A stretch of DNA of 64,000 nucleotides from an uncultured Clostridium sp. (GCF_910588715.1 NZ_CAJURG010000002.1:294283-358282), one strand, 5' to 3'; positions 1 through 8,736 are shown, numbered from the stretch's first letter. The notes: a model not told the origin generated them from the letters alone. Translations and numbers: made by a program.

Positions 1-81
1 TTGAGTCATGTAATTTTCTATTGCTTGAGATGCCCTCATATGACCACCACCTGTTGATGCCGATAAAATAAGAACTTTCAT
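1..81 (-). CDS. Glycolipid glycosyltransferase, MGDG synthase/UgtP-like (N-terminal fragment)
   Basis: Only the first 27 codons are inside the window; the gene runs off the left edge. The start ATG at 79-81 follows a GGGGG ribosome-binding site. The N-terminus MKVLILSASTGGGHMRAS has the glycine-rich GGGH loop that opens the MGDG synthase domain, found in diacylglycerol glucosyltransferases such as UgtP. That family adds hexose to diacylglycerol at the inner face of the membrane, making glycolipid and the lipoteichoic acid anchor. The PAP2 phosphatase gene lies 65 bp upstream on the same strand with no visible terminator between, so the two may be co-transcribed. The family call rests on a short stretch. 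Confidence 0.6.
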   Translation of the reverse strand, partial: MKVLILSASTGGGHMRASQAIENYMTQ

Positions 82-146
82 TTGATACCCCCTAACAGTA
101 TAATTTATATCAATAATTAATTTATTATATCATATAGCCTTAAATC

Positions 147-674
147 TTAAAAAGCCATTCTTCCTAGAAAAGAAACCACACTTATTCCACAAGTAATTCC
201 AAGAATCATTCCACATATAACATCTGTTGGATAATGTACTTTTAAATAAATTCTTGAAAATGCAATTAATGTTGCAATTGGGCTCATTATTAATCCTAAC
301 TTTCCATTCATTTGTAAAAATACTACTAAAGCTGCAAATGAAGATGCTGTATGCCCAGATGGAAATGAATATGTTATAGGTTTATTTACTAATAACTTTT
401 CTTCATTATGTTGAAATGGTCTACTTCTTTTAACTATGTGTTTTATTATACCTTCACCAATTATTGTAGTTAATATCAATGATAAAATAACTGCAATTCC
501 AATAATTCTATCTTCAACCTTTAATAACATTAAAATTGATATAACTATCCATACTACTCCTAAGTTTCCCATAACCGTAATGATAGGCATTATTTTATCA
601 AATGTTCTATTTTTACACTTTTCACTTATGTATTTTAAACCTTTATTATCAATTGCTTTAAAAAACCTAATCAT
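147..674 (-). CDS. PAP2-family membrane phosphatase
   Basis: A 175-residue integral membrane protein with about five hydrophobic segments. It carries the full three-part PAP2 signature: KHIVKRSRP (about residues 79-87), PSGH (about 105-108) and SRIYLKVHYPTD (about 140-151), which hold the phosphate-binding Lys and Arg and the two catalytic His. Members dephosphorylate undecaprenyl pyrophosphate, phosphatidate or phosphatidylglycerophosphate on the outer membrane face; the substrate cannot be told here. The start has a clear AGGAGG 6 bp upstream. A diacylglycerol-type glycosyltransferase gene follows on the same strand, which hints at phosphatidate as substrate, but this is inference only. Confidence 0.85.
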   Translation of the reverse strand: MIRFFKAIDNKGLKYISEKCKNRTFDKIMPIITVMGNLGVVWIVISILMLLKVEDRIIGIAVILSLILTTIIGEGIIKHIVKRSRPFQHNEEKLLVNKPITYSFPSGHTASSFAALVVFLQMNGKLGLIMSPIATLIAFSRIYLKVHYPTDVICGMILGITCGISVVSFLGRMAF

Positions 675-820
675 TTGTGCCCTCCTAACCTTTATATTAC
701 ATCTTTAGTAGGTAAAATTATTTTATATTTTTCTTTTCATATATTATTATATAACAATTTTATTATATAAAGTTAATTATTTATTAACATTTATATATTA
801 TTTTTCTTAATATTTTCTAA

Positions 821-866
821 AATAAATAGAGAGAAATAATAAAAATATTATTCCTCTCTATTTATT
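821..866 (-). terminator. Rho-independent terminator overlapping the end of the DUF2238-like gene
   Basis: AATAAATAGAGAG (821-833) pairs with CTCTCTATTTATT (854-866), and AATAAT pairs with ATTATT inside the loop. The right arm includes the stop codon of the gene ending at 858. On the minus strand the stem is followed by a T-rich run. Confidence 0.7.
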
Positions 867-1484
867 CTCATTCACTTGTTTATTTATATTTTCAATAAAT
901 CTTATTTTTCTTCCTTTTATATAATATAAATAAATTGGAATATTAGATATAATACCCATAACACTACCACATATTATATCCCACATTGTATCATGCAAAC
1001 TATTATTTTGAGATGTAAATCCAAATAATTGGTCTGTTGAAAATTCCCATATTTCCCATACCGCTGCCCCAGCAATAGAAAATATTATAGAAAATAATAT
1101 TGGCATATATCTTTTAAATGAATTATCTATATTACCATTACTTATATGTAAAAATAATATATAACCTATTAAACCCATAATAAGCCCTGATAATAAATGT
1201 AATATTTTATCATACATAGGAATTATTAAATAAAAATCAAACACATTTCCTAAATACATTGCTCCAATAATAAAAGAGTAAATTAAATAAAAACTTATTC
1301 TTGTTTTTCTTAAAAAAGTTTTTTTATAAACAAAATACATTATCCATAACGTAACTGCCATTAATCCTATTCTAAAAAGCTTTTCTCCACCTCTAAAAAT
1401 AAAATCATATATTGCTGTAATAATTAATATTAACATTGATATCAAATTTAATCTTAATGCCTTATCTTTTAATAAATTCATCAA
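858..1484 (-). CDS. DUF2238/YjdF-like integral membrane protein
   Basis: A 208-residue protein with about six hydrophobic helices and no obvious signal peptide. It shows scattered polar motifs inside the membrane region, notably DKILHLLSG (about residues 91-99), AAVWEIWEFSTDQLFG (about 140-155) and LHDTMWDIICG. This layout resembles the DUF2238 (YjdF) family of membrane proteins, whose biochemical function is unknown to me. The gene lies 15 bp after a rhomboid protease gene on the same strand, so it is probably the last gene of the oligoendopeptidase F-rhomboid operon. A terminator overlaps its stop codon. The family call is moderate; being a real membrane protein is near certain. Confidence 0.6.
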   Translation of the reverse strand: MMNLLKDKALRLNLISMLILIITAIYDFIFRGGEKLFRIGLMAVTLWIMYFVYKKTFLRKTRISFYLIYSFIIGAMYLGNVFDFYLIIPMYDKILHLLSGLIMGLIGYILFLHISNGNIDNSFKRYMPILFSIIFSIAGAAVWEIWEFSTDQLFGFTSQNNSLHDTMWDIICGSVMGIISNIPIYLYYIKGRKIRFIENINKQVNENK

Positions 1485-1499
1485 AAACTCCTTTATAAT

Positions 1500-2474
1500 T
1501 TAATATATTTTTTTATTATTTATTAATGAAGCTGAAATACCTCCAAATATTAAACCACCCATATGAGCTCCATTATCTATATTACTTATTGTAACTCCTA
1601 TAAATATATTTATAAGTAAAACTTTAAATAAGTTTAGTATATATGCTTTTCCTATTTTATTTTTATTTCTTATTCCAAAAATAATCATAGCTCCTAAAAG
1701 TCCAAATATTGCTCCTGATGCTCCCACACTTATTGAATTTGCATTAAATAAATAACTAAATATACTTCCCCCTAAAGCTGAAATTAAATATATAGCTAAA
1801 TATTTAATTTTTCCATATACATATTCTACTTCTGAACCAATAATTTTAAGCGCATACATGTTAAATGCTATATGTGCTAATCCTCCATGTAAAAATGCAC
1901 AGGTTATTAATCTCCAAGGCTGTCCATTATTAATTAAAACATTTACTTTAGCTCCAAAATTTATAAGAGTATATGAATCAATATTATATATATTTTTAGA
2001 TGAAAATACTGTAATTATAAAAATTAGAATATTTACACATATCAATATATACGTAACAAAACATTCTTTATACTTTACTTTAAAATCATTTGATTTTTCT
2101 TTTTCTAAACTATGATTTAATATAGAAACAAGTGGTTTACAGCTGTTATCGCTGTAAACTACTTGTTTTTCTTTTTCTGAATAAATTAATTTATTATAAG
2201 GTTGTTGAATTAATTCTTCATAGTTTTCTTCTCCATATACAACAATATTAAGAGATACTTTCTTTAAATATAAATTTTCTAAAAAGTGAATTACCTCGCT
2301 ATATATAAAGTTACTTTCACTACTTTTGCATACTACAACTGCATAAATAAAATCTTTATTTTCCATTATAGCTATCCATTTATTATCATTTAAAAATTTA
2401 CTATGATAATCCTTTATATAAAATTCAGATTGATTTGTTAATTCACTAAATAAAAATTTTTCTAATTTATTCAT
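1500..2474 (-). CDS. Rhomboid-family intramembrane serine protease
   Basis: A 324-residue protein: a soluble N-terminal part of about 130 residues, then about six or seven transmembrane helices. The rhomboid core is visible: HGGLAHIAFNMYAL (the HxxxN oxyanion region), GASGAIFG with the catalytic Ser, and GAHMGGLIFGG with the catalytic His. Rhomboids cleave substrates within the membrane. The N-terminal soluble part has no domain I recognise. The start lies 3 bp after the pepF stop, so the two are almost certainly translated from one message. Its substrate cannot be read from the sequence. Confidence 0.88.
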   Translation of the reverse strand: MNKLEKFLFSELTNQSEFYIKDYHSKFLNDNKWIAIMENKDFIYAVVVCKSSESNFIYSEVIHFLENLYLKKVSLNIVVYGEENYEELIQQPYNKLIYSEKEKQVVYSDNSCKPLVSILNHSLEKEKSNDFKVKYKECFVTYILICVNILIFIITVFSSKNIYNIDSYTLINFGAKVNVLINNGQPWRLITCAFLHGGLAHIAFNMYALKIIGSEVEYVYGKIKYLAIYLISALGGSIFSYLFNANSISVGASGAIFGLLGAMIIFGIRNKNKIGKAYILNLFKVLLINIFIGVTISNIDNGAHMGGLIFGGISASLINNKKIY

Positions 2475-2477
2475 ATT

Positions 2478-4274
2478 TTAAATTTCTTTCTCTAACATAT
2501 CTAATAACTCATTAAATCTATCAATAGTTGCTTCTAATGGCTTAGATGTAGTCATATCTACTCCTGCCTTCTTTAAAATTTCTATTGGATAATCACTTCC
2601 ACCACTCTTTAAGAAACCAATATATTTTTCAACTGCATTAGGTTCTTTATTTAATATGCTCTTAGCAAAAGCTGATGCTGCTGCATATCCTGTTGCATAT
2701 TGATATACATAAAAATCACTATAAAAATGTGGTATTCTTGACCATTCAACATCAATTTCAGAATCAACAACCATTTCTGGCCCAAAATATTTAACATTTA
2801 ATTCATGCCATTTTAAGTTATAATCTTCTGCTGTTAATGGAATACCTTTTTCAAAACTTTCATGTGTATAAAGTTCAAACTCTGCAAACATTAATTGTCT
2901 AAATACAGTAGTTCTTATTTGCTCTAGCTCTTGATTAATTAAATATAGCTTTTTCTTTTTATCTGTTTCTTTATTTATTAAGTGATGAATTAATAATGCT
3001 TCATTAGTAGTTGAAGCAACTTCTGCACAAAATAGTGTATATCCTGCATAATAATAACTTTGTTCTTTTCTTGAATAGTAAGAGTGAATTGAATGACCCA
3101 TCTCATGAACCAAAGTTGATACATCATTAAGTTCATAATTATAATTTAATAAAACATAAGGCTTTGTATCATATCCACCCCATGAATATGCTCCACCACG
3201 TTTTCCCTTATTAATATATTTATCTATCCAACCACCATTAATTCCTTCTTTAAATATATCTAAATATTCTTCTCCTAAAGGATTTAACCCTTCAAGTGAC
3301 ATTTTAATGGCATCATCAAATTCTACTCTCTCCTTAGTAATTTCAATTACAGGAACATATAAATCATACATGTGCATTTCATCAAGTCCTAATAATTTTT
3401 TCTTTAAACCTACATATCTATGAAGTGATGAAAGATTATCATCTATAGTTTTTATAGCATTAGTATATACTTCTAAAGGAATATCATTTGGTTTTAATGA
3501 CGCTTCTAATGCACTTTTATAATTTCTTACTTTAGCACTAAAATTAAATACCTTTATTGAACTTGAAAGAGTTGTTGCTAATGTATTTTCAAAAGCTTTA
3601 TATTCTTTAAATAATCCTTTGAATGCTTCTTTTCTAACTTCTCTATCCTTTGATTTAATAAATGAAGAATAATTTCCTTCGGTTAACTCTACTTCTTCTC
3701 CGTCTTCATCTTTAATATTTCCAAACTTCATATCTGCATTTGTCATAATATTATGAATAGATGATGGTGCATCTAAACAATCTGAAGCTGCTGCAAGAAG
3801 CTCCTCTTCTTTTTTATCTAATACATGAGGCTTTTCTTTCAAAATATTTTCTAATAAGAATTTATATGGCTCAAGTCCCTTCAACTCTTTCATTTCTTTT
3901 TCTACTTTTCCATCAGGAAGAGATAAAATTTCTGGTACAACATAAGCTGTATAAGTAGCATATTCAGCCATATAAGCATCAATTTTATTCATCATTGCTT
4001 GATACTTTGTATTGCCTGTATCTTCATCACATCTTAAATGTGCATAAACATAAATTTTTTCTGCTTTTCTTGATACTTTTTCATTTACCTCAAAATATTT
4101 TATCAAGCTTTCGCCATCACCAAGTTTTCCTTCAAATTCTTTAAGCTTTGGTGCCTCTTCTTGCAATTCCTTATATTCCTTTTCCCAAACTTCATCATTA
4201 GGGTATATTTCATTAATGCTCCATTTATCTTGATCTTGTATTTCCTCTCTTTTCTTTAAAACCTTACTTTCCAT
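2478..4274 (-). CDS. pepF: Oligoendopeptidase F (M3B metallopeptidase)
   Basis: A 598-residue cytoplasmic zinc peptidase, normal length for the family. The zinc-binding motif HEMGH lies at residues 390-394 in the context STLVHEMGHSIHSYYS; the third ligand is expected about 25 residues on, where CAEVASTTNE supplies a Glu. The family cleaves short peptides of roughly 7-17 residues. Start at 4274 follows a GGTGG-type ribosome-binding site. It heads a tight unit with the rhomboid gene (3 bp gap) and a membrane protein gene. A small hairpin, GCCTAA/TTAGGC, lies just before its ribosome-binding site. Confidence 0.93.
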   Translation of the reverse strand: MESKVLKKREEIQDQDKWSINEIYPNDEVWEKEYKELQEEAPKLKEFEGKLGDGESLIKYFEVNEKVSRKAEKIYVYAHLRCDEDTGNTKYQAMMNKIDAYMAEYATYTAYVVPEILSLPDGKVEKEMKELKGLEPYKFLLENILKEKPHVLDKKEEELLAAASDCLDAPSSIHNIMTNADMKFGNIKDEDGEEVELTEGNYSSFIKSKDREVRKEAFKGLFKEYKAFENTLATTLSSSIKVFNFSAKVRNYKSALEASLKPNDIPLEVYTNAIKTIDDNLSSLHRYVGLKKKLLGLDEMHMYDLYVPVIEITKERVEFDDAIKMSLEGLNPLGEEYLDIFKEGINGGWIDKYINKGKRGGAYSWGGYDTKPYVLLNYNYELNDVSTLVHEMGHSIHSYYSRKEQSYYYAGYTLFCAEVASTTNEALLIHHLINKETDKKKKLYLINQELEQIRTTVFRQLMFAEFELYTHESFEKGIPLTAEDYNLKWHELNVKYFGPEMVVDSEIDVEWSRIPHFYSDFYVYQYATGYAAASAFAKSILNKEPNAVEKYIGFLKSGGSDYPIEILKKAGVDMTTSKPLEATIDRFNELLDMLEKEI

Positions 4275-4286
4275 AGCCCACCTTCA

Positions 4287-4302
4287 GCCTAACCTTTTAG
4301 GC
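4287..4302 (-). other. Small RNA hairpin in the pepF leader
   Basis: GCCTAA (4287-4292) and TTAGGC (4297-4302) form a 6-bp stem with a CCTT loop, between the upstream gene's stop and the pepF start. There is no T-tract, so it is unlikely to terminate. It could affect message stability or pepF translation; this is inference. Confidence 0.35.
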
Positions 4303-4316
4303 ATCTCCTTTCTTTT

Positions 4317-4715
4317 TTATTGATATTCCTCTTCTTTTCCTTTAATGTCATTAAAGGCTTTTTCCATAGCTTCTTCTATTAACTCTATAGAAAGAGATAA
4401 CTTTTCTTCAATGTATTCATGGTCATCTTTATATTTAAAGTTAATTAAAAATGTTGGATTATATTCGTCATCAACTTCTTCAATTTGAAATCCCTCATTT
4501 TCAAATAACTCCATATCAAATACATCATATATTGCTGAGTATTCCCATTCTTCAACATCTTTATTTGTATCAAACTTTATATAAACATTATCTCCTTTAA
4601 CATAAAACCCTTTTATATGTTCTGCACCTTCTGAAACCTTATAACTTCCAAGTTCCTTTGACACAAACCCTGTTTCATTGTCTCTTTCCATTAATATTAA
4701 GCTTGAGTAATCCAT
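4317..4715 (-). CDS. Conserved-looking hypothetical acidic protein
   Basis: A 132-residue protein rich in Asp and Glu, with no membrane segment or signal peptide. The middle looks like alternating strands (GFYVKGDNVYIKFDTN, EWEYSAIYDVF) and the C-terminal 40 residues look helical. I do not recognise a catalytic motif. The start at 4715 has a good AAGGAGAAG ribosome-binding site, and coding quality is like that of its neighbours, so the gene is real. It lies 42 bp upstream of pepF on the same strand and may be in the same transcript. Function unknown; some clostridial DUF families look similar, but I cannot name one with confidence. Confidence 0.7.
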   Translation of the reverse strand: MDYSSLILMERDNETGFVSKELGSYKVSEGAEHIKGFYVKGDNVYIKFDTNKDVEEWEYSAIYDVFDMELFENEGFQIEEVDDEYNPTFLINFKYKDDHEYIEEKLSLSIELIEEAMEKAFNDIKGKEEEYQ

Positions 4716-4940
4716 TAATAATCTTCTCCTTTTTATCTTGTCTTTAATATGTATTTTTCTTTATCCATTAAATTAAAATCTTAAATTTAACTTATGGATT
4801 TAATTTAAAATAATGTTTTATTTTAATTATATTGTTAGTATTTCAAATATACAATATTTTCTTTACTTATTTACATATTATGGTAATATATAATTATAAT
4901 TAAACTTATATGCTTATTATTTTGTATGGAGGTTAAAATT

Positions 4941-5375
4941 ATGAATACTATTTCTTCTGTAAAAAAACAAAATTTAATTAAAATAAATAATAAAAAAAAG
5001 AAAATTCAAAGAAATAGAAAAATCATTACAATGTGTATTCTATTGTTAACATTATTTATTATAGGAACCTCCATAAAAAATATGTATATATCATCTAAAT
5101 CTTCTAATCTCATTTATTCAGTTGATTATTATTTTACTCACTGGAAAGATAAATCCCTAAGATTAATAGAAGTTGAATCTATGTCTGTAATATCACATAT
5201 TGATAATAAAATAGAAATTGAAGCATTTGGATTATCTTATGAAAAGCCATATAAGAAAACATATTTAATAGGAACATTTAGCCAAGACAATAAAGGCCGT
5301 TGGAAAATGGAATCGGTTAAATTAAAAAAAGAAAATTCCGATATTAAAAATGAAGATACCGTTATATCACCATAA
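4941..5375 (+). CDS. Hypothetical single-pass membrane protein
   Basis: A 144-residue protein. An ATG at 4926 is in frame, but GGAGG at 4928-4932 lies inside it and is ideally placed 8 bp before the ATG at 4941, so I take 4941. The N-terminus is very basic (KIQRNRK), followed by one hydrophobic helix (ITMCILLLTLFIIGTSI, about residues 29-45) and a C-terminal part of about 90 residues probably outside the membrane. No known motif. It ends at a strong terminator shared with the next gene on the opposite strand. Function unknown. Confidence 0.7.
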   Translation: MNTISSVKKQNLIKINNKKKKIQRNRKIITMCILLLTLFIIGTSIKNMYISSKSSNLIYSVDYYFTHWKDKSLRLIEVESMSVISHIDNKIEIEAFGLSYEKPYKKTYLIGTFSQDNKGRWKMESVKLKKENSDIKNEDTVISP

Positions 5376-5377
5376 TA

Positions 5378-5416
5378 AAAAATATTCGCATCACTTTAAT
5401 AGATGCGAATATTTTT
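5378..5416. terminator. Bidirectional terminator
   Basis: The core AATATTCGCATC (5381-5392) pairs with GATGCGAATATT (5402-5413), and A/T runs extend the stem on both sides. It lies between two converging genes and should stop transcription from both. Confidence 0.85.
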
Positions 5417-5417
5417 A

Positions 5418-5687
5418 TTAAGATTCTAATAAGTTATCAAAACTTCTACTAATACTCCAAGTATGATAATTATTTCCTTCCTTTGAGTGATTTTCTATAA
5501 AGTCTTCTAACTCAACTTCCACTTCATTAAATTCATCTAATTCTAAATTTACAGTATCATCTTCATTAAATTGAATTTTAGTAATTTCACCTTGTTCTAT
5601 TTCTTGACTACCATAATAAAAAATTACACCTAGTTCTATTAATGTATCAAAGCTTTCCTTTAATTCCTCAACCTTATCCTTTGTCAT
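5418..5687 (-). CDS. Small acidic hypothetical protein
   Basis: An 89-residue acidic protein with a GGAG ribosome-binding site 8 bp before its ATG. It has an N-terminal helix (DKVEELKESFDTLIELG), a strand-rich middle (QGEITKIQFNEDDTVNLELDEF) and a Trp-containing tail. No signal peptide or membrane segment. It stands alone between a shared terminator and the asnB terminator. Codon use matches the neighbours and the start is good, so it is probably a real gene. Function unknown. Confidence 0.6.
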   Translation of the reverse strand: MTKDKVEELKESFDTLIELGVIFYYGSQEIEQGEITKIQFNEDDTVNLELDEFNEVEVELEDFIENHSKEGNNYHTWSISRSFDNLLES

Positions 5688-5738
5688 TTTTCTACTCCTA
5701 TAATTATTATTTTTAATAATATTATACTAAAATATAAC

Positions 5739-5770
5739 AAAAGTGAAGTAGATTTATTTTTCTACTTCAC
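5739..5770 (-). terminator. Terminator of asnB
   Basis: GTGAAGTAGA (5743-5752) pairs with TCTACTTCAC (5761-5770); on the minus strand a run of T follows. It sits directly after the asnB stop codon. Confidence 0.8.
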
Positions 5771-5777
5771 CCTTATT

Positions 5778-7658
5778 TTATGCTAATTTAGATTTGTTAT
5801 CATTTTTATTAGTACCACTATATTCCTCTAATTCTACAAGAGATTTTCTTTCAATATTTATTTGATACCATAAACAGAACATAAATACTGTCCAAACCTT
5901 TCTAGAATTATCTTTTTTACCTTGAATATGTTCATCTAATAAGTGGATTACATATTCTTTATTTATTAATTTATCAACATTTGCATCATTTATAACTTTT
6001 CTAACATATCTACCTAAATCATTTTTTAACCATACTCTTATAGGAGTTGGAAAACCTAACTTTTTCTTTTCCTTCATATAAGGTGGTACTATATCCTTAA
6101 ATGCTTCTCTTAATAAAACTTTTGTATTATCCTTACTTACTTTTTGAGATAACGTTAAACCTTCAGCACACTTTAAAACTTCCTTATCTAAAAATGGTAC
6201 TCTAAGTTCTAAAGAATGTGCCATAGACATTTTATCAGCCTTTAACAAAATATCTCCTTCAAGCCAAGTATTTATATCTATATACTGCATTTTTGTAACA
6301 TCATCATAATTATTTTTATCACATTCTTTATATAAATCAGATAAAATATTGCTACATGTATTACCTTCATCATAATTATATACTATATTCTTTACTTCTT
6401 CATTCGTAAATATCTTAGCATTACCTATATATCTATCTTTTAACTTAGTAGTTCCTCTTAATAAGTAGCTTTTCCCCTTTATATCTGGAAGAGCTTTAGC
6501 TATCTTATTAACCCCTTTTTTAATTCCTTCTGGCAAAGATGAGAGTGGTTTAAGACTATAGTATTCTTTATAGATATTATATCCACCAAAAAGTTCATCA
6601 GAACCTTCTCCAGATAAAACTACCTTAACATGCTTTCTAGCTTCTTCTGATAATAAATAAATCCCAACACAAGACGGGTCTGCTAATGGATCATCCATAT
6701 AATAAGCAACCTTTGGAAGTGCCTTTATATAATCTTGTTCAGATACATTTACAGCTATATTTTCTACACCTAAATATTCCGCTGTTTTCTTTGCAACACT
6801 TAATTCATTATATCCATCTACATCAAATCCAATAGAAAATGATTTTATTTTAGGATTAATTTTTGCTGCTAATGCAGTAACTATAGTAGAATCTATTCCC
6901 CCTGAAAGGAAAGTTCCAACTTCAACATTAGCTATCATATGATGCTTTACAGAATCATTTATAACATCATAAACATTTTGTTCTGTTACATTTTTACTAT
7001 CAAACTTAACATTATGATATTTTTTAAATTCTATTTCACCATTTTTTATTACGAAATATGTTCCATTTGGAACTTCTCTAATTTCATTAATAATTGTATT
7101 GTAATTAGGTGTATATTGAAATGATAAATAATTTTGTAACGCATCTTCAGATAAGTTTACTTTATTCATTAATGGTATTAATGCCTTATATTCAGATGAA
7201 AAGGCTATAAATTCATCATTATTTATGTAATATAAAGGTTTTATTCCAAAATGGTCTCTAGCCCCAAACACTATATTTTTTACTTCATCATATATAATAA
7301 ATGCAAACATCCCTCTTAACTTATCTAAACATTTTTCCCCATAATTAATATATGATGTTAAAAGAACTTCTGTATCAGAATGAGTAGAAAACTCATTATT
7401 TTTCTTTAGCTCATCTCTTAATTCTTTATGATTGTATATCTCACCATTAAATATAATAGTTCTATCTTCTTTTTGAAATGGTTGATTACCACATTCTAAA
7501 TCTATTATGCTTAATCTATTAAATCCAAATGCAACATTATCCCTTACAAAATATCCCGTATCATCTGGACCTCTATGAATTATCTTTTCTGTTAATTGAC
7601 GTATAAGTAGTTCATCAGCTTCTTTATTTTTATAATATATAGATATATGACCACACAT
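5778..7658 (-). CDS. asnB: Asparagine synthetase (glutamine-hydrolysing)
   Basis: A 626-residue cytoplasmic enzyme that makes asparagine from aspartate, ATP and glutamine. The N-terminal class II amidotransferase domain begins with MCGHISI, where Cys2 is the nucleophile; FNGEIYNH is the glutamine-binding stretch. The synthetase domain has the ATP pyrophosphatase loop SGGIDST at residues 252-258 and the GEGSDELFGGY motif. Length is normal for the AsnB group. The start has a GGGGAA ribosome-binding site. It is a single-gene unit with its own terminator. I found no T-box leader in the 468 bp upstream, so control by tRNA-Asn is not supported. Confidence 0.93.
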   Translation of the reverse strand: MCGHISIYYKNKEADELLIRQLTEKIIHRGPDDTGYFVRDNVAFGFNRLSIIDLECGNQPFQKEDRTIIFNGEIYNHKELRDELKKNNEFSTHSDTEVLLTSYINYGEKCLDKLRGMFAFIIYDEVKNIVFGARDHFGIKPLYYINNDEFIAFSSEYKALIPLMNKVNLSEDALQNYLSFQYTPNYNTIINEIREVPNGTYFVIKNGEIEFKKYHNVKFDSKNVTEQNVYDVINDSVKHHMIANVEVGTFLSGGIDSTIVTALAAKINPKIKSFSIGFDVDGYNELSVAKKTAEYLGVENIAVNVSEQDYIKALPKVAYYMDDPLADPSCVGIYLLSEEARKHVKVVLSGEGSDELFGGYNIYKEYYSLKPLSSLPEGIKKGVNKIAKALPDIKGKSYLLRGTTKLKDRYIGNAKIFTNEEVKNIVYNYDEGNTCSNILSDLYKECDKNNYDDVTKMQYIDINTWLEGDILLKADKMSMAHSLELRVPFLDKEVLKCAEGLTLSQKVSKDNTKVLLREAFKDIVPPYMKEKKKLGFPTPIRVWLKNDLGRYVRKVINDANVDKLINKEYVIHLLDEHIQGKKDNSRKVWTVFMFCLWYQINIERKSLVELEEYSGTNKNDNKSKLA

Positions 7659-8126
7659 TTTATATTCCCCACTTTTTATAAAATTTTTAAATATTAAATT
7701 TAATTTATTTTTTACAATATTTAAATTATTGTTACAATATTTTTACATTTTTATTATACACAAAAAATTTTTTATGTATATAATATAAATTTAAATTTAA
7801 GTATTTTTAATTTAATATTAAGAATATATTAAGAAAATTATAACATAAATTTATTCTTGTATATAACTCATTAAATAACAACCAATTATTACAATTATTG
7901 TATATTATATTATATATTTATATAAAAATAAAGATAATTTTAAACATTTTTCCCTAAATTAACAATAAAACTTTTATGAAAACATTTTAACAAACTTATA
8001 AATAAAAAATATTAAATCTTAACAATTTTTTATATGGTTTTATTTCTTCTTAAACTTGTTAAAACATTAATTTACATGTTATTATATTTATAGTAAAATT
8101 ATCCATATTTTAAGGAGGAAAATTAA
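7659..8126. other. Long AT-rich intergenic region between divergent asnB and clpP-like genes
   Basis: 468 bp, extremely AT-rich. The clpP-like promoter at 8071-8099 is the only element I can support. No T-box motif, no heptad repeat of the CtsR type, and no open frame with a ribosome-binding site was seen. Confidence 0.5.
8071..8099 (+). promoter_or_regulatory. Sigma-A type promoter of the clpP-like gene
   Basis: TTTACA (8071-8076) and TAAAAT (8094-8099) are spaced 17 bp apart, about 28 bp before the start codon at 8127, which itself has an AGGAGG site. Confidence 0.6.
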
Positions 8127-8720
8127 ATGTTTATTTATAATAATCAGAAAGAAAAAAATGAAAATGCAAAAGAATTACCAGATTTAGCTTTAGAAAAATT
8201 ATTAAAAACAAGAACAATAATTATCTCTGGTGAAATTAATCAAGCCTTAGCTGAAAGAGTTTCTGCTCAACTTTTAATTCTTGAAGAAATAAGCAATGAA
8301 CCAATTAAAATCTTTTTAAATAGCCAAGGTGGTCATGTAGAAGCTGGAGATACAATTCATGATATGATTAAATTTGTTAAACCTAGAGTCATAATGATAG
8401 GAACAGGATGGGTTGCAAGTGCTGGAATAACTATATATCTAGCTGCTGATAAAGAAAATAGATATTCATTGCCTAATACTAGATACATGATTCATCAACC
8501 TTTAGGTGGATTTAATGGTCAAGCTACAGATATAGGCATTGAAGCTAAAGAAATATTAAGAGTTCGTAAAAGAATAAATACAATTATAAGTGAAGCTACA
8601 GGACAACCTATAGAAAAAGTTAATAAAGATACAGATAGAAATTATTGGTTAAATTCAAATGAAGCCTTAGAATATGGAATAGTTAATAAAATAATATCAA
8701 GCCATTCAGAACTAGAATAG
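8127..8720 (+). CDS. ClpP-family serine protease paralogue with Ser-His-Asn triad
   Basis: A 197-residue protein aligned easily to ClpP, the barrel-shaped proteolytic subunit of Clp proteases. Catalytic Ser98 lies in GWVASAGITIYLAA, where typical ClpP has G-x-AASMG, and His123 in MIHQPLGG. The third residue, Asp172 in ordinary ClpP (context DTDRD), is Asn here (KDTDRNYWL). Listeria ClpP1 is known to have the same Ser-His-Asn arrangement and to work best in a mixed complex with a canonical ClpP2. The N-terminal 20 residues are charged and unlike housekeeping ClpP. No clpX or trigger factor gene is nearby, so this is probably a second, accessory ClpP. It is a single-gene unit with its own promoter and hairpin. 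Confidence 0.88.
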   Translation: MFIYNNQKEKNENAKELPDLALEKLLKTRTIIISGEINQALAERVSAQLLILEEISNEPIKIFLNSQGGHVEAGDTIHDMIKFVKPRVIMIGTGWVASAGITIYLAADKENRYSLPNTRYMIHQPLGGFNGQATDIGIEAKEILRVRKRINTIISEATGQPIEKVNKDTDRNYWLNSNEALEYGIVNKIISSHSELE

Positions 8721-8736
8721 TCATAATAAAAAATAA

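Noticed and set aside
7659..8126. T-box leader for asnB
   Set aside because: The region has no T-box sequence or specifier-type stem; it is plain AT-rich DNA.
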